Positions 22,464-34,700 of a DNA stretch of 64,000 nucleotides are shown piece after piece. Made by a program: the position numbers and the translations under genes. This stretch comes from Pocillopora verrucosa (Eukaryota > Cnidaria > Anthozoa > Scleractinia > Pocilloporidae): assembly GCF_036669915.1 (NCBI RefSeq), contig NC_089315.1:6781791-6845790 (forward strand), written 5' to 3'. The notes beneath the pieces were generated by a model. It made no database searches. It saw only the letters and a program-made list of their open reading frames with translations, and was not told where the DNA came from. The first letter of the stretch is position 1, and every line of letters starts with the position of its first letter.

Positions 22464-23652
22464 TTTCAGGACGAATTTTCTAAAAAGGACACGCACGACC
22501 AGTTTGTACACGGTCAGGCGAATCGCACGCAAGTGTAGCTCACAAAATGACTTGGAATTAACCCTGTCTTTCACGTTCTTTGAACCGAGTCTTCATTAAG
22601 AGAAGGACAGTTGTAACCATATTGGCCTTTGAGTCAAATGACTCAGCCCTGAGATACCATTAAATGAAACAGACTGAAACGTTGATAATCGAGCCTCGGA
22701 ACTTGGGGGGGATTAATTTAGCTGTTCCATGTTTCGCCAGTTATGGCTCATTGAACTAAGATTACTGATTCCCTTTAATACCGAGACTTTTATAGGGTGA
22801 ATTTCACTTTGCTAGCAGTCTCGTGGATTTTTGTTCAATCGGCGCAGTTCTCAAGCGTACTGTTTGAGCTCATTGCCTTTCGAAAACTTCTCAGTATTTA
22901 CAGCGACATGAAGATGACGAATACGACCTCATTTTAAAATCATGGCACGGTGACTGATTTAAGCTTACCTAACATTACTGAGAGCTGCATATTGAAACAC
23001 AAAGGAAGAATGAGACTTAAACACTCCAATAACTTAAGCCTACAGGTGCGTATCATAAAATAACTGATTGAAGAAACATCATGGCACGGTCCTTGATTTT
23101 CGCTTACCTTACATTATTACCCAACCCATTTTTAATATAGATTTCGCCATAAAAAACAAAACACAAATGCAATAAAGTAAATATTGAGAAACGGGAATTT
23201 TTTGCTCTAATCTCGACCTGAACACCAAAGGCAAGAAACCGTCTTTGTCAGTTTTCATAGTGTTCTACGTCACGAAACGCTAATTCGTTCGTTACTAGTC
23301 CACGGGACACTTTTAAGACAAAATAAGAGCATTTAAGGGCCCGAAAAACCGAGTTTTAAGTTTTTTGAAATTTTTTCCTCTATCGGAATTGGTTTGTACT
23401 GTATGATAAGCTAAATACTTAGGCACAAAAAATTCCGTGTCAGGAGGACTTTCGCGAAGAGATGACTTCTGCTCTCGATTGTTTCAACAACAATGCACAC
23501 ACATTATTTTTGTATGCGCATATCTCATTAAGGAAACACTGAATAATCCACAAGTAAGTCTTTAACACAGTACATTTCCCCAGGTAGAACTTGCATCGGC
23601 TGATATATCGTGGAATTGGCAAGGAGCGAACCAGAAGATAGGGAAACGACAG
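22464..23652. other. Spacer between A2 and C
   Basis: First part duplicates 14331-14912, then from 23133 duplicates 17319-18400. No independent gene; three overlapping 60-codon minus-strand ORFs (23440-23744) are antisense shadows. Confidence 0.55.
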
Positions 23653-24471
23653 ATGTTTCCGCTTTCCTCACAGAATACTGTCCGAGGTTGGCAGTCACCA
23701 ATACATTCACCTAAATTAGCAGCAAACTTCAGGGCTGAATTCAATCCCTCGGGAAGCGAAGGAGATCTAGATCATTCACCTTGTGTTTCTGCTGACGACA
23801 TCGGCACTAATAAACAGGAATCGGTATTGGAAATTCACGAAAGATACAAATGGAGACGAGCTATCGTTGCTGTTTCAGTTGCGAGCCTGATCACTTCAAT
23901 TTTTTTTTCGGCTGCTGCATTTTACGGCACGGCTACAACAGATAGTTCTTCTGCCCTTGCCACTGCGCTCGACACTCTCCTCGCAGTTTTCAGTACTGCT
24001 GTTGTTATTTGGCGCTTCCGGGACTATTCGAATGAGAAGGTCATGGGGCCAAGGAGGGAAAGATACGGATCAGTTGCCTTTGGTATCGCCTTTACTTTCA
24101 ATGGTCTCGTAACAATTATAGTATCTAGTTTTAACTTGGAAGATGAAAAAAGACCCAGACATGCGAACTTATTGTGGTCTGCTCTTCTTGGTTTTAGCAT
24201 TACCTACTGTCTTTTAGCTACTTTGGAGTTCTGGATCTCTAAGAGATACCAAAGTTCAGTTCTCGTTTCTTTGTGTATTGACGACGCAGTCACAAGTGGT
24301 CTTTTGCTGGGTATGGCAATAAGTACTTTACTTGTGGATCAATACACTTACGTGTGGTATTTAGATCATATAGTCGCCATTGTATTGGCAGTTGTTCTTC
24401 TTGCAAGTGGTGTTAAGATTCTTATCGATATTTTTGTGCGCAAAGAACTTCCTTTCCAGGTGTTGGGTTAA
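23653..24471 (+). CDS. TMEM163-like membrane protein C
   Basis: 272 aa, intronless, intact. A diverged paralogue of A1/A2. The N-terminal AEFNPSGSEG-DHSPCVSADD motif is conserved at residues 28-49, followed by HERYKWRRA at the membrane entry and six predicted helices. TM2 reads ATALDTLLAVFSTAVVIWRF with D107 and an alanine where TMEM163 has its second aspartate. TM5 has SLCIDDAVTSG, and TM6 is preceded by VWYLDH. LPFQVLG closes the protein, similar to LPFQIF(N/K)S of A1/A2. The ATG at 23653 is the first in frame; the corresponding codon is AAT in the dead copy at 18.4 kb. Function by homology only: CDF-superfamily, possibly zinc-related. Confidence 0.72.
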   Translation: MFPLSSQNTVRGWQSPIHSPKLAANFRAEFNPSGSEGDLDHSPCVSADDIGTNKQESVLEIHERYKWRRAIVAVSVASLITSIFFSAAAFYGTATTDSSSALATALDTLLAVFSTAVVIWRFRDYSNEKVMGPRRERYGSVAFGIAFTFNGLVTIIVSSFNLEDEKRPRHANLLWSALLGFSITYCLLATLEFWISKRYQSSVLVSLCIDDAVTSGLLLGMAISTLLVDQYTYVWYLDHIVAIVLAVVLLASGVKILIDIFVRKELPFQVLG

Positions 24472-24710
24472 ATTCTTACCCTTGTTCCTTGTCAGGAAAA
24501 CTTCTCAGAACGGGACGTGGGTGCGCTTGAGTCTTGTCAATAAACCGTCAAAACTCTACACAATAGAGTCAGTAGAGAGGAATTGTGTGCTTTGCCACCT
24601 TCACGTCTCCGAATTTCCCCAGAAAACGTGCCCTAGCCGAAAATTAGCCTCTTAATTTGGCTTTATCAACCGAGTTAATGTAAATTGACCACCGTAAAGT
24701 TTCCAAAAAG

Positions 24711-24743
24711 TGAGATTTCGTGCGTTAGCCCTTCGTCAGAGCG
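24711..24743 (-). repeat. Hammerhead-like dispersed motif, copy 2
   Basis: On the - strand: CGCTCTGACGAAGGGCTAAC continuing to GCACGAAATC. The core CTGACGA and GAAA boxes are present; the terminal GTC is lost. The orthologous spot in the pseudogene is 18626-18657. Confidence 0.5.
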
Positions 24744-25762
24744 AAAAGAAAAATAGCCAATGGAATATTGGCGAATGGAACATTATGAATATTAGCTCAT
24801 TTGTTGATCAAAAAGAATATTAAATAAAAATAGATGAAAAATATTCACTCTGGAGTGCGAGTCAATGATTTTCCTAGCCCACTATTTTATTGGAGTTCTT
24901 TTTTAATAGTCCGTCCTGTGCAATGTACCAGGCGTATTATTCAATTGAGCAAAGTAGTCTATTATCTAACTGAACTTAATTAGAAAACACCTCTCTATAA
25001 GAATGGATTAACATAAAGCCTTTCTCCCTACGGCCTTAAGGGATTCCTTCAATTTGTCGGAGATTTGCATGAAAATGAATGAAATTGAAAACACCGAGTG
25101 CCGTTAGCATTTTAAAACTACGTTTTCGTTGGGCAAAGGAGGTACATTATTTCGACTCTGTAAAAGTTAGTAGTCATTTTAAAATACGTGACGTTTTTTA
25201 AAAAGAAAAGTCGGACAAGGGGCAAGCCTTCACAATAGGACCTTGTACTGCCTTCGATTGATTTCAATTCCATCGCTATGGTATCAAAGCCCCAGTTTTA
25301 CAAGAGAAAAGCAGGTTCTGTGTTGTGAACTTACAGCACGCACCGTCAAAACGTGGTTCAAAAGATACTAATCATCACTCTGGGTTCAAAGATGGGAAGA
25401 TTTCAATTCAAACAAACTTTTGAGTTTACCGGCCTGTTCAGTAAAAAACGGCCCGCATAACTGACCAACTATGGCGCAGGCACTAACTGACAAATATAAT
25501 AAAATGCCAAACTTGCCTTTGACATGGTCTTGTATTTATTCTCTAGTAAAAAATTGTCACACGGCTCTGAATTTTGCAGATGGGCAAAAAAATTGTGGTA
25601 TGATAGGGTAAGCAAGCTATAAACAAAAGTCAGGCCAAACGTTTCTCTAGCTCTAAAAGAGGTTCAAGCACTAGGTCAAGTATAATGGAATGATATATTT
25701 TTTATTCATTTATCTTCCTTTTTCTAAAGGGACGAATGACGCACATCACTTCTGGTTGCTTC
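24744..25762. other. Intergenic 3' region between C and eIF3g
   Basis: Collinear with 18650-19658. On the - strand a polyadenylation signal AATAAA occurs at 25701-25706, about 60 bases beyond the eIF3g stop. No further gene. Confidence 0.55.
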
Positions 25763-28700
25763 TCATTGCTGATTAGTTGATGGTCTGTGGAGAGAAACAT
25801 GTACAAATTTCTGCTTTAATTAAGACTGAACACTAAAAGTCTTCGATCACATCATAAAACCGTATCAGCTGAGGTAAATTTTGGTAATTCAGCTGCCTCA
25901 CATAGAACACTCAGAAATGATGCACTAATTCAAGCCAAACATTAATTCCAAAAGTTTTCATTTTTCTAGAAATCAATACTCTTACGAACCCTGAAACATG
26001 TACATGTACGCAGTAGAGTTGTAATGTGAAGTGCATGGATCTTACAAATATATTCTTACAGATACATGCCCACAAAAAAGGACTTTCAAAACATCAACTT
26101 ACTTGGCCCATTCCACGCTCAAGATCAGATGATCATAACCAAATCCTTGAACACTTTGAATAGCTCGGGCGGCATCCTCACGATGGACGAAGTTGATGAA
26201 TGCAAAACCCTGCAGAACAGAAAGCGTAAAAAGGGTAAATATACTTTTTTCAAAGCTTCCACCCCTTATTCTTTGACCTCTGAGAGTGATTAGCATCTAA
26301 TTTCTCCTTAAAATATCACCCCAGAATCAAACATTATGGGCATGAGAATAAAAGAAATGATCCCCAACTAAAGAAGCTCTTGATTTTTAAACAAATTCTC
26401 CTTGTCAGCACCTTAGGAAATGTAAAGAGAACAGTATGGAGAATATGCATACTGATGTTAGGGTGTAAAAGGTTAAAAGCCTCTAATTGGGACAGATTTC
26501 TCTAGCAAGAAGCAAGAAAGAGTATTGCAATATCTCCTTCTGAATGGGATCCTAGTCAATCACAAGTTACCCATCAGCATTTCAACAGATTTCTGTGACA
26601 GTTCACCTGCACTTACATATACTACTGGGCACAGAGAGACACAGCAGGAGTAAAATATCTGGCCCTTAAACACAACACAATGTGTTCATTACTACAAAGA
26701 TTTCTTACATATTCATTTCTACATCTGCATTTCACATATATGATTTGCATATATTTACAGTTATTCATAGATCGCAATGACTTGCCCAAGGTTTGAACCT
26801 GAAATCTTTTGACTCAGTGTTAACCCCTAAACTCCCAAGATTTCATTAGTAATTCTCCTTACTGTCTGCCAAATGATTCTCATTATGTTAGTTTGGAGAA
26901 TTTGGTTTAACAGATCAATTGGTAATCCCAGAATTGATATTTTCCTTTATTCTCATCAGTTGTCTGCATGATATTGCATAGATATAGTAAGGGGAAATTC
27001 TGTCTTGGTCACTCACGGGAGCTAAAGTGTTAAGTGCCCTAACCATTAAGCAACTCTTTCCCCCTCCCCCCCCCCCTTTCTGCAAAGATGAAAAGTGGAT
27101 GTTTACAAGGACAAGAAACAGCTTATGCTACTATTAGACCATATATAAATGAGATAAATTCATTCTCTCCCACAAATTCAATCCCTTGGAAAATACACAC
27201 ACACAGTAGACAAATTATCTTTGGAGCCACTACCTTAGACTGGTTGGTATTCTTGTCTTTGGCCAAGAAAATCCTTGAGATTGGTCCAAATGGACGGAAG
27301 AGTTCCATGAGGTCAGATTCCCTAGTATCCTCTGACAAGTTTGTCACACGTATTGTGGCTGTTTCATCTGAATGGAAGGTACAATATATAGTTTTTAATA
27401 CACAACTTTATCTCTTATCTTGCACACTAGAAAATCAGGTCAAATCAACATTCAACTAAAAAACTTGCAAGACACACTCTTCTATCACTGTAGCACAGTT
27501 CCAGTGAGAGTCAATAATAGCAGTGGATAATTTTTTAAATTTCTTTGTACGCTACATATTGTATATAGCTCCACTGCTGATTCAACTCTCACACTAACCT
27601 CTGAGGTGTCAAGGAGAAAAAAATTAATTTTGCTCTCAAAAATACCTAGTAGGGCAAGTATACCCTACCCTTCCCATGTTAAATGCCAGGTTTTTTCTAT
27701 CTAACTTCAAAGAGTTCAACATTGTTTTAGGGGGAAGGGGCACTTTTAATTAGCAATGATACCTTTTGAATTCAAAAGAATTCATCCAGTATTTTTGCCC
27801 CTCACTGCAAACCCTTAAAAGGTTTATACCTCTCTGTGACCTTGGCATAGTCTCTCCACGCCTGTTTCCAGCCCCTTCTCTCAAACTTGGTGCTATGTAC
27901 TTTCCAGTCTTAGATGCTTGTGGCTGCTCCCCAGCTCCTCCTACTGCTCCTCCTGTATTATTATAAACAATTAAGAAATTTCATCGACAAGTTCATGTAC
28001 TTCACTTGCAAAAATATCAAAGTTTTAATTCTCAAGATCCTGTTAGAAAACTTTCCTAGAGGGGAGAATTTGGTGTTGGATCAGAATCAGAAGAACGCCC
28101 TCTGGGTTTTTCTTTTCAATAGCTTGATAATAATAATGAAGGTTCAATAAATTAAGTGTCATCCCACAGAGTGAAATAACACCATGTTTTAAATAAAAAA
28201 CATCAAAAACTTATTTTTCCAAATTACAAATGGTGTCTTGAGTTTAAAGATTCTACGATGACTGAGGATAAAATTCCTTAAAAATTGATTTTGTAAAAAT
28301 TTTTTATATGTGCTTATCATTGGGAAAAATGTAACTTTCACTAGTATTCACAACTTTGCTTGAAAACCATCACAGGGGGAAAAGTTATTTTAAGCCCTCT
28401 CTTTGCATGTTAACATATTGGACACAGAAGAAAATAATACTACAGGACTGATGAATCATTTTTCGGTATCGGAGGGTTAAACCAAAGCTTAGAAGGTTGA
28501 CATAGCTCCAAAATTTATACCTCATTACAAATGTAGGTTGATGGTTAGTTTGTCTTTCCCTCTGTTCAGGATAAATATTTTAAATTATCACAAAAAGAAA
28601 AATACAGATGAACCTTCCAAGAGATCATTTTATCAAGAATTCCATTTGACCTTTTACACCTTTAGAGTGATAACCAATTAATTTCTTCTCACTGTATCCC

Positions 28701-31578
28701 CCCCTGAATCAAACATTAGGATCATGAGAACAAATAAGATAATTGCAAATTAAAGAAGTTCTTGACTGGTAGACAAATTCTCCTTGCAAGTTCCGTGGGA
28801 GATGTATAGAGAGCAGTAAGGAGAACTTGCATATTGATGCTAGGGTATAAAGGGTTTACTCATATCTTGTACATTACATGTAAGCCCATAGTGGATCATC
28901 AAAGTATTAACCAATCAGGGAAAGTATCATGCAAGCACTGTACATGAACAGCACACTTGCAGGATGTGACTGAAGAAGTAAAATGATAGTTTATAGTTTC
29001 CTAAGGCACAAAACATGTCATGAGTCAACAACAATAGTGATGCTTAATCTTTGCTACCAGTAACTAGCAATCAATAGACAAGTGGCTGGTTGAAGTCAAT
29101 ACATCAGTCAACTTAATACCAATACCAAGGCTTTGGCATAAATACTGTACCATGGCATCATGTTGTCACAAACACTTTTCCACACGAAAAAGTAACACCT
29201 TTCTATCTGGAATATGTGTACCATCCTGTTAGTTATACAAATCTAACTTGGCCTAAAATGATCAAAATAGCTTTCTAAAGGAAGTGGGGTTTATTCTAAT
29301 TCATTACCAGCATCAACTGCAGATTTTGCTTCATCATCCTTGACTTGAGCTTGTATAACCTCAAGCTGATCCTTGTAAGGACACTTTGTTGTCCAGTGGT
29401 CCCCTTTACAGATACGGCACTGAACAATCTTCTGTGAACTTTGACCTAATTTTTTCAGTGGGTCATCATTATCTTGTTGAAGGTCCTATAGAAAAGAAAA
29501 AGACAGATTGATTGAAAACTTTTCAATTAACAAACACATATGGCTTAGTGTCTTTAAAGCATTTATAGAGAGAGAAACAGAGAGCTCTGAAGATTCTGTT
29601 ATAAGCTTTCAATTCATTAAATATAATTTTGACTTCAAACCCTGTTAAGGGTTTGGTGAAAGTTAAAAAAAAGGATGTAAATCAAAAAAAAATTTTTCTT
29701 GATAGTGACTTTTGACATGATCCAACCAAACTACATCCTAAAGAGGATCAGAAGTGAGTTTGTCATCAACCAAGTGGTGTGGTAAAGAACAGATGGCAGT
29801 CTGTTCCCACAAACCACAGTCTGGCGCAAATTACAACATCATTTCCTCTACACTCTAATAATCCACCTTATAATTTTCCAGATGCACTGCTAATGAAGAG
29901 CATTAAAACTACCAAGTACAGCTTTTTGTACCAAATTCATTGAAAAAAAAATTTTAAGCCAGATCCCAAAAAATATAAATGTATCACACTTAACATCTAG
30001 CTAACCACAGTGTAAAGCTACCTTACTTAAGGACAAGTGATTTCAAATGTTTTCTATAAGAAAAAGGTGTCTACAGGCATGTTTCATGAGGCAGGTATGC
30101 AACTCCTTTTCATAAACTGTCATATACAGTTACTACAGCCATATACGAGAAACCTGCTGAGGTTAAGTCGTTTACCTCCTTATTTGTGGTAAGAATAAGG
30201 AACACATCATCAGTAACTGTTGTTGTAGAGGGATTAGGACCAGGACCATCATTCTTTGCATCTCCAAATTTTCTCCATAACTGAAATATAAAAAGAATCA
30301 TTTTTAGAAAAGACTGGACCATGACAAACACATTATAAAAAAGCAAACAGCCTTTCAATGACATAGTACATATAAAAATCAAACTCTGCTACCTTTCTCT
30401 TTGCAATTGTCTTAGAAACTCTTTTCGTTTCAATTTTGAAAGTCCTCACAATCTAAGAGAGATAAATTAAGGGAGAAAAATTGTAAGCTCTGAAAAAAAA
30501 TCAGCAATCTAAATTTACACTTCAAGGAAAAATCCACAATGACCAAGGTAAATTCCACAAGGGTTAAAAAAGGCACTATCAGAGTGGGAGATTGGTTTGT
30601 TTAAGGAAATTACTTGAAGAGAATTCCAGATAACCCCATACTATTCAGTTCTAAACAAAGCATTGATCTAAAAGGTAAACTATTGTTTTCTGATTCTTTT
30701 CAAATAACTGTACAAATAATGAAGTATGCAGTTATAAAGAAATCTTGCCAAGTACTCTACCAGACAGTCAAGAGTTTGATGCAGCTGCAATCAGTGTATT
30801 GTAAAAAATATATTTAACTCTGTTTGCCACATTTTAAGTGCTCTGTAAACAATACTGTTCTCTTTTCTGACACTAACCTTTAGAAGCTTTCCCTCTTCAT
30901 TTCTTTTAAATTCTGTTACGATTTTTGTGTCTCCATTGATGACTTCTGTTGGAGGAGGTATGTGGTCTACAAAGCAATTGTCAGACATAAGTTGAGACAA
31001 GAACACAGTTACAGCTTTCAGTGAACTAAACATTGAGTCAGAGTAGAAAAATAAGTAAATTTTTTTGGTTGGCTTTATAAATAAAAATGTCAAAGGCATC
31101 CGATTCAGATATAAAGTAAATGTGTACCCCAAGGTCAAAATATGATAAAAATCATATTATCAAAAACGTAAAACCTTTAAAATAAAGCCAGCCTTGTGAG
31201 AAAAAACGCATAAAACTGGCCACACTGAACGAGCAGATCACATTTTAAAAGTGTTTTACCTGCTTCCCCTTCCTCTACCAAATCGGCCCAACTTGGCTTC
31301 TCACTGGAAAAACAAGAATAATCATTCATGCTTACTACATCAGGAATTTGTGCTGCCTAACATTTACCAAGAGCCATTGGACGTTTCTAGCGAGAAAAAA
31401 GTCAAGACATCCTATAAACCCAGAACTTAACAATTTCAAAGGAACAAGTTATATTTTCAGGCAGCCATCTTGAAACCTAAAAACTTTTGCATTGAGTCAA
31501 ACGTTTAAATAAAGACTTAGTCTCTCAGAAAAAGAAAGCTAAAAGCACTTACTCGGCTTCTTTGTCGATGGCTGGCAT
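25763..31578 (-). CDS. EIF3G: Eukaryotic translation initiation factor 3 subunit G (10 coding exons)
   Basis: Coding exons on the - strand: 31553-31578, 31260-31303, 30878-30966, 30393-30452, 30176-30280, 29308-29485, 27830-27952, 27234-27367, 26103-26209, 25763-25784. They sum to 888 nt (295 aa plus stop); every junction has GT-AG and matching phase. Features in order: an N-terminal [12 protein letters not shown] motif (11-22), EVINGDTK (31-38), [20 protein letters not shown], a CCHC zinc knuckle [13 protein letters not shown] (131-143), [12 protein letters not shown], then a C-terminal RRM with RNP2 IRVTNL (214-219) and RNP1 KGFAFINF-type (253-260), ending EWAKPSTNQQ. eIF3g is a cytoplasmic eIF3 subunit that aids scanning and reinitiation on the 40S ribosome. 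The gene shares a short divergent promoter region with the SPOUT gene; its 3' exons were duplicated upstream at 19.66-20.10 kb. Confidence 0.96.
26240..26476. mobile_element. MITE family C copy in eIF3g intron 8
   Basis: Matches the copy at 20130-20374 (inherited through the segmental duplication) and independent copies at 28.6, 33.1 and 33.5 kb. Confidence 0.6.
26820..27033. mobile_element. TTAA-flanked MITE (family A) in eIF3g intron 8
   Basis: TTAACCCCTAAACTCCCAAG at the left and GGAGCTAAAGTGTTAA at the right. The paralogous site near 20695 has a single TTAA (GTCTTAAGTGCACTAACC), i.e. an empty site. Related to the element at 17701. Confidence 0.85.
28640..28858. mobile_element. MITE family C copy in eIF3g intron 6
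   Basis: Contains CCCCTGAATCAAACATTAGG and ends GCTAGGGTATAAAGGGTTT, diverged from the other copies. Confidence 0.6.
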
Positions 31579-31751
31579 CCGTTTGCTCAAGATTATCCAA
31601 AAACTTTCAAGTTTTGGTCAAAATTTCGATCTTTTTATTTCCACGTGAATCGTCGGCTCGTCAGCTAAACTTGCAACCGCAATGACTTCGGTTTGTTTGT
31701 CAGCGGTAAAGTGAATAGACCACAATTCCTTGAAACAGACAAATTTTCAAG
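31579..31751. promoter_or_regulatory. Bidirectional promoter region between EIF3G and SPOUT1
   Basis: 173 bases separate the two divergent start codons. The interval must hold both 5' UTRs and the shared core promoter. No TATA box is obvious at a fixed distance. AAGATGGCGGAC at the SPOUT1 start overlaps a YY1-like AAGATGGCGG motif, a known feature of housekeeping promoters. Confidence 0.6.
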
Positions 31752-34700
31752 ATGGCGGACGAGGTGAGATGGTGACAATAAAATATTTTGGTAGAATTAA
31801 GTTGTACCTTGAGTTCGAATCTGATCGTTTTTTCTGTAACCTCTAGGCAGAAGGAAAGCACAAAAAGAAGATGAAAAAGAAAGGTGTGTCTGCCGCTGTC
31901 GCTGTTGTTGTTATTGTTTTTTTTTTTTATCAGGTGGCATTGTCAAGGAGTCTGAATATGCGGTTAACATAATAGCGTGTTTTACCATGGTAAATTTAAC
32001 TTACGTGTAACCTTAAGCTTTCATGCTACACCACCATCCATACTTTCGAAAATCGATATTTAATCGTAAGCTCAGAAATTGTAGTCTATCTTCTTTGAAC
32101 GCCATCGTTTTGATGAAACTTGGCGTTGTAGTAGAAGTTATACCGTCTATTGTTGTATTTCTTTGATAAAACTGTCTTCTTAAGTTTAAAATTAACTTTG
32201 TGGTAATTCTTAATTTCAGCAAAACACAAGCTTGAGAAGAGGAAGAGGGATTCATCCCTAGAACAAGAAAACACTGCAGAGTCAAAGATACATAAGACAG
32301 ATGCCAATGGCACCACGTCTACAGGTCAGAAAAGAGCTCATGTCATACAGATTCACAAGATAGAGGAGGGAATTTCTTTGGCAAGGTGGATATATTGTTG
32401 TACTCTGGATCAAAAGGTCTGGGTTTGAGGGCTGCCAGGGTCATTTGTGTTGCTGTTGTGAATTTTTTTTTTTTGAGGGGGGGGGGGGGGGTGTGACAAT
32501 GTAAATCCTACTTTGAATTCACAGTGCCTCTCTCCCCACTAAGCAGTATAAATACCTCTTACTAACCTAGTTTCCTCAATTGTTTGAGTAAGTTAAGGAA
32601 CCTCATTTTTTTCCACTCAGATTTGTAGCCTAGGTGGGATGAACACCAGCCATAAATCAGAGTGGAAAAAATGAGCTTTTCTAATTTACTATACTGACTG
32701 AGGAAATAAGGTTAGTAGGGTGTTTATTATACCTCTGGGTTCAAATAAAGGGGAAACAGTACAACTCAAACAAAATTTTGAATTTGGCAGGCCATACAAT
32801 GAAATGGGACCCACTAATCATAGCACACATACAGGTACACATACTAACTGAGAGGCAAGACCAATTGATACTAAAATACTACAAGAGAAACTAGGTAAAT
32901 TGGATCAATATCAGTATCTGGGCAACTGCCCACCTACCCCTCCCCGAACTCAACAACAGTCAATTGATAACAAGTCAGGGTTAATGTTGGGTTAGGGGAG
33001 GGGTAGGTGGGCAGTTGCCCAGATACTGATATTGATCTGATAAATCACTGGGGTTGCTTGCAATGATCTAACAACTGTAATACACCTTTTTTTTAAAGCT
33101 TCCACCTCTAACCCTCAGACCCCTATGAGAGATTAGCATCTAATTTCTCCTTAAATATCACCCCTAAATCACATATTATGAGCATGAGAATAACAGAAAT
33201 AATCACCAGTTAAAGGAGCTCTTGATTTTTAAACAAATTCTCCTTGTCAGCACCTTAGGAAAAGTAAAGAGAACAGTATGAAGAATATGCATACTGATGT
33301 TGGGGTGTAAAGGGTTAAAAGCTTTTAGTTGAGACATATTTCTCTCACAAGAAGCAAGACAGAGAACTGCAATATCTCCTTTGAACAACTGTAATATTCA
33401 CCCAGGTGCTACAGAAAGTGGGATAACTGCAAAAGCAACAGGCTACCAGGCTTTTCACTCTTAACCCTTGAACCCCTAACAGTGACTACCATCTGCTTTC
33501 TCCTTTTAATATCACCCCGGAATTATATACGTTAAGATCATGAGAATAAATGAAATGACCACCAACTAAAGAAACTCTTGATTATTGAACTAATTATTCT
33601 CCTTGTTAGCACCTTTGGGAAATGTATAAAGAGCATTTTGGAGATCATGCATACTGATGTTAGGATGTAAAGGGTTAACCTACTCTGAGAGATTCTCAAC
33701 TGAACACTTGGAAATCTCCTACTCTCACAAGATGTAAATCTGCTTGATTGGTACAGGGTGTGAAATTAATTTTTTTTCCTGATAGCTACTTGGCTCCTGA
33801 ATAATTCAAAGTGGTAGCCAATTAAAAAAAAGTTGGTTGTCATTTTCAAAGACAGCATACAACATTCAAGCTCACCTAAATCCAAGATGGCATCTAGTTA
33901 TCAATCAAGATGCATGTGCTGTGTTTTGGAAACAAACTTAGCAAGGAAGTTTGCCGCAGATTTACCTTTGCAAATCTTTTTAATTCACTATATTATCTCT
34001 TTGTAAGGTTATGATGAAACATTCTAGTCACCAATTTGGTGATTAATTTTCAGGATTTGGTCACCAAAGTGAAAAATTTAGTCCCCCTGTAGTGTCACAC
34101 TCACTTTTGATCAGAAACTTGATAGCACTCATAGTGATACAGCTGGTTCTCTGTCTAAAGTTTTTTGAAAGCTTTTGTTGAATGTCCTTCAGGTCGTCAC
34201 TTTACTATCAGTCTTGCCCTCCCAGGCTCTATTCTGGATAATGCACAATCACCAGAATTGAGGACATACTTAGCAGGCCAGGTATGGTTAAAGGATATAT
34301 TGTGCATTTAGTAGAAGACTCCATTAATTTGATTGTAAGAGGTAAAATTTACAAATGTAAAGATACAATTGCAAGTGTCAAATGAATCTAGAAAAAAGTA
34401 ATTCTTATTGTATGAGAAAGTCCAGATCTCTGCTTGAAATGAACAATATGACTGTTTAGATTGTTTTTTGCCAATGTAGTGTAAGTTTGCAATGACTTTG
34501 TGTGAAGAAAGACTACATGTAAAGGCTACATAAATTGCAACTGACCTTCATAAATGATCCAAATTTTGTTCACTCTAACAATGGAGTATAAGAAGGCTTA
34601 CAACTATCCTGACTACTCCTTTACAAGCTTTTTAAAACATAATTTCTTGCCTCAGACACTAGATTTTTATGGTATACAAGCTGACACAAAATAAAACTGT

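Noticed and set aside
30110..30382. Minus-strand 90-codon ORF as its own gene
   Set aside because: It is exon 5 of EIF3G read through its introns.
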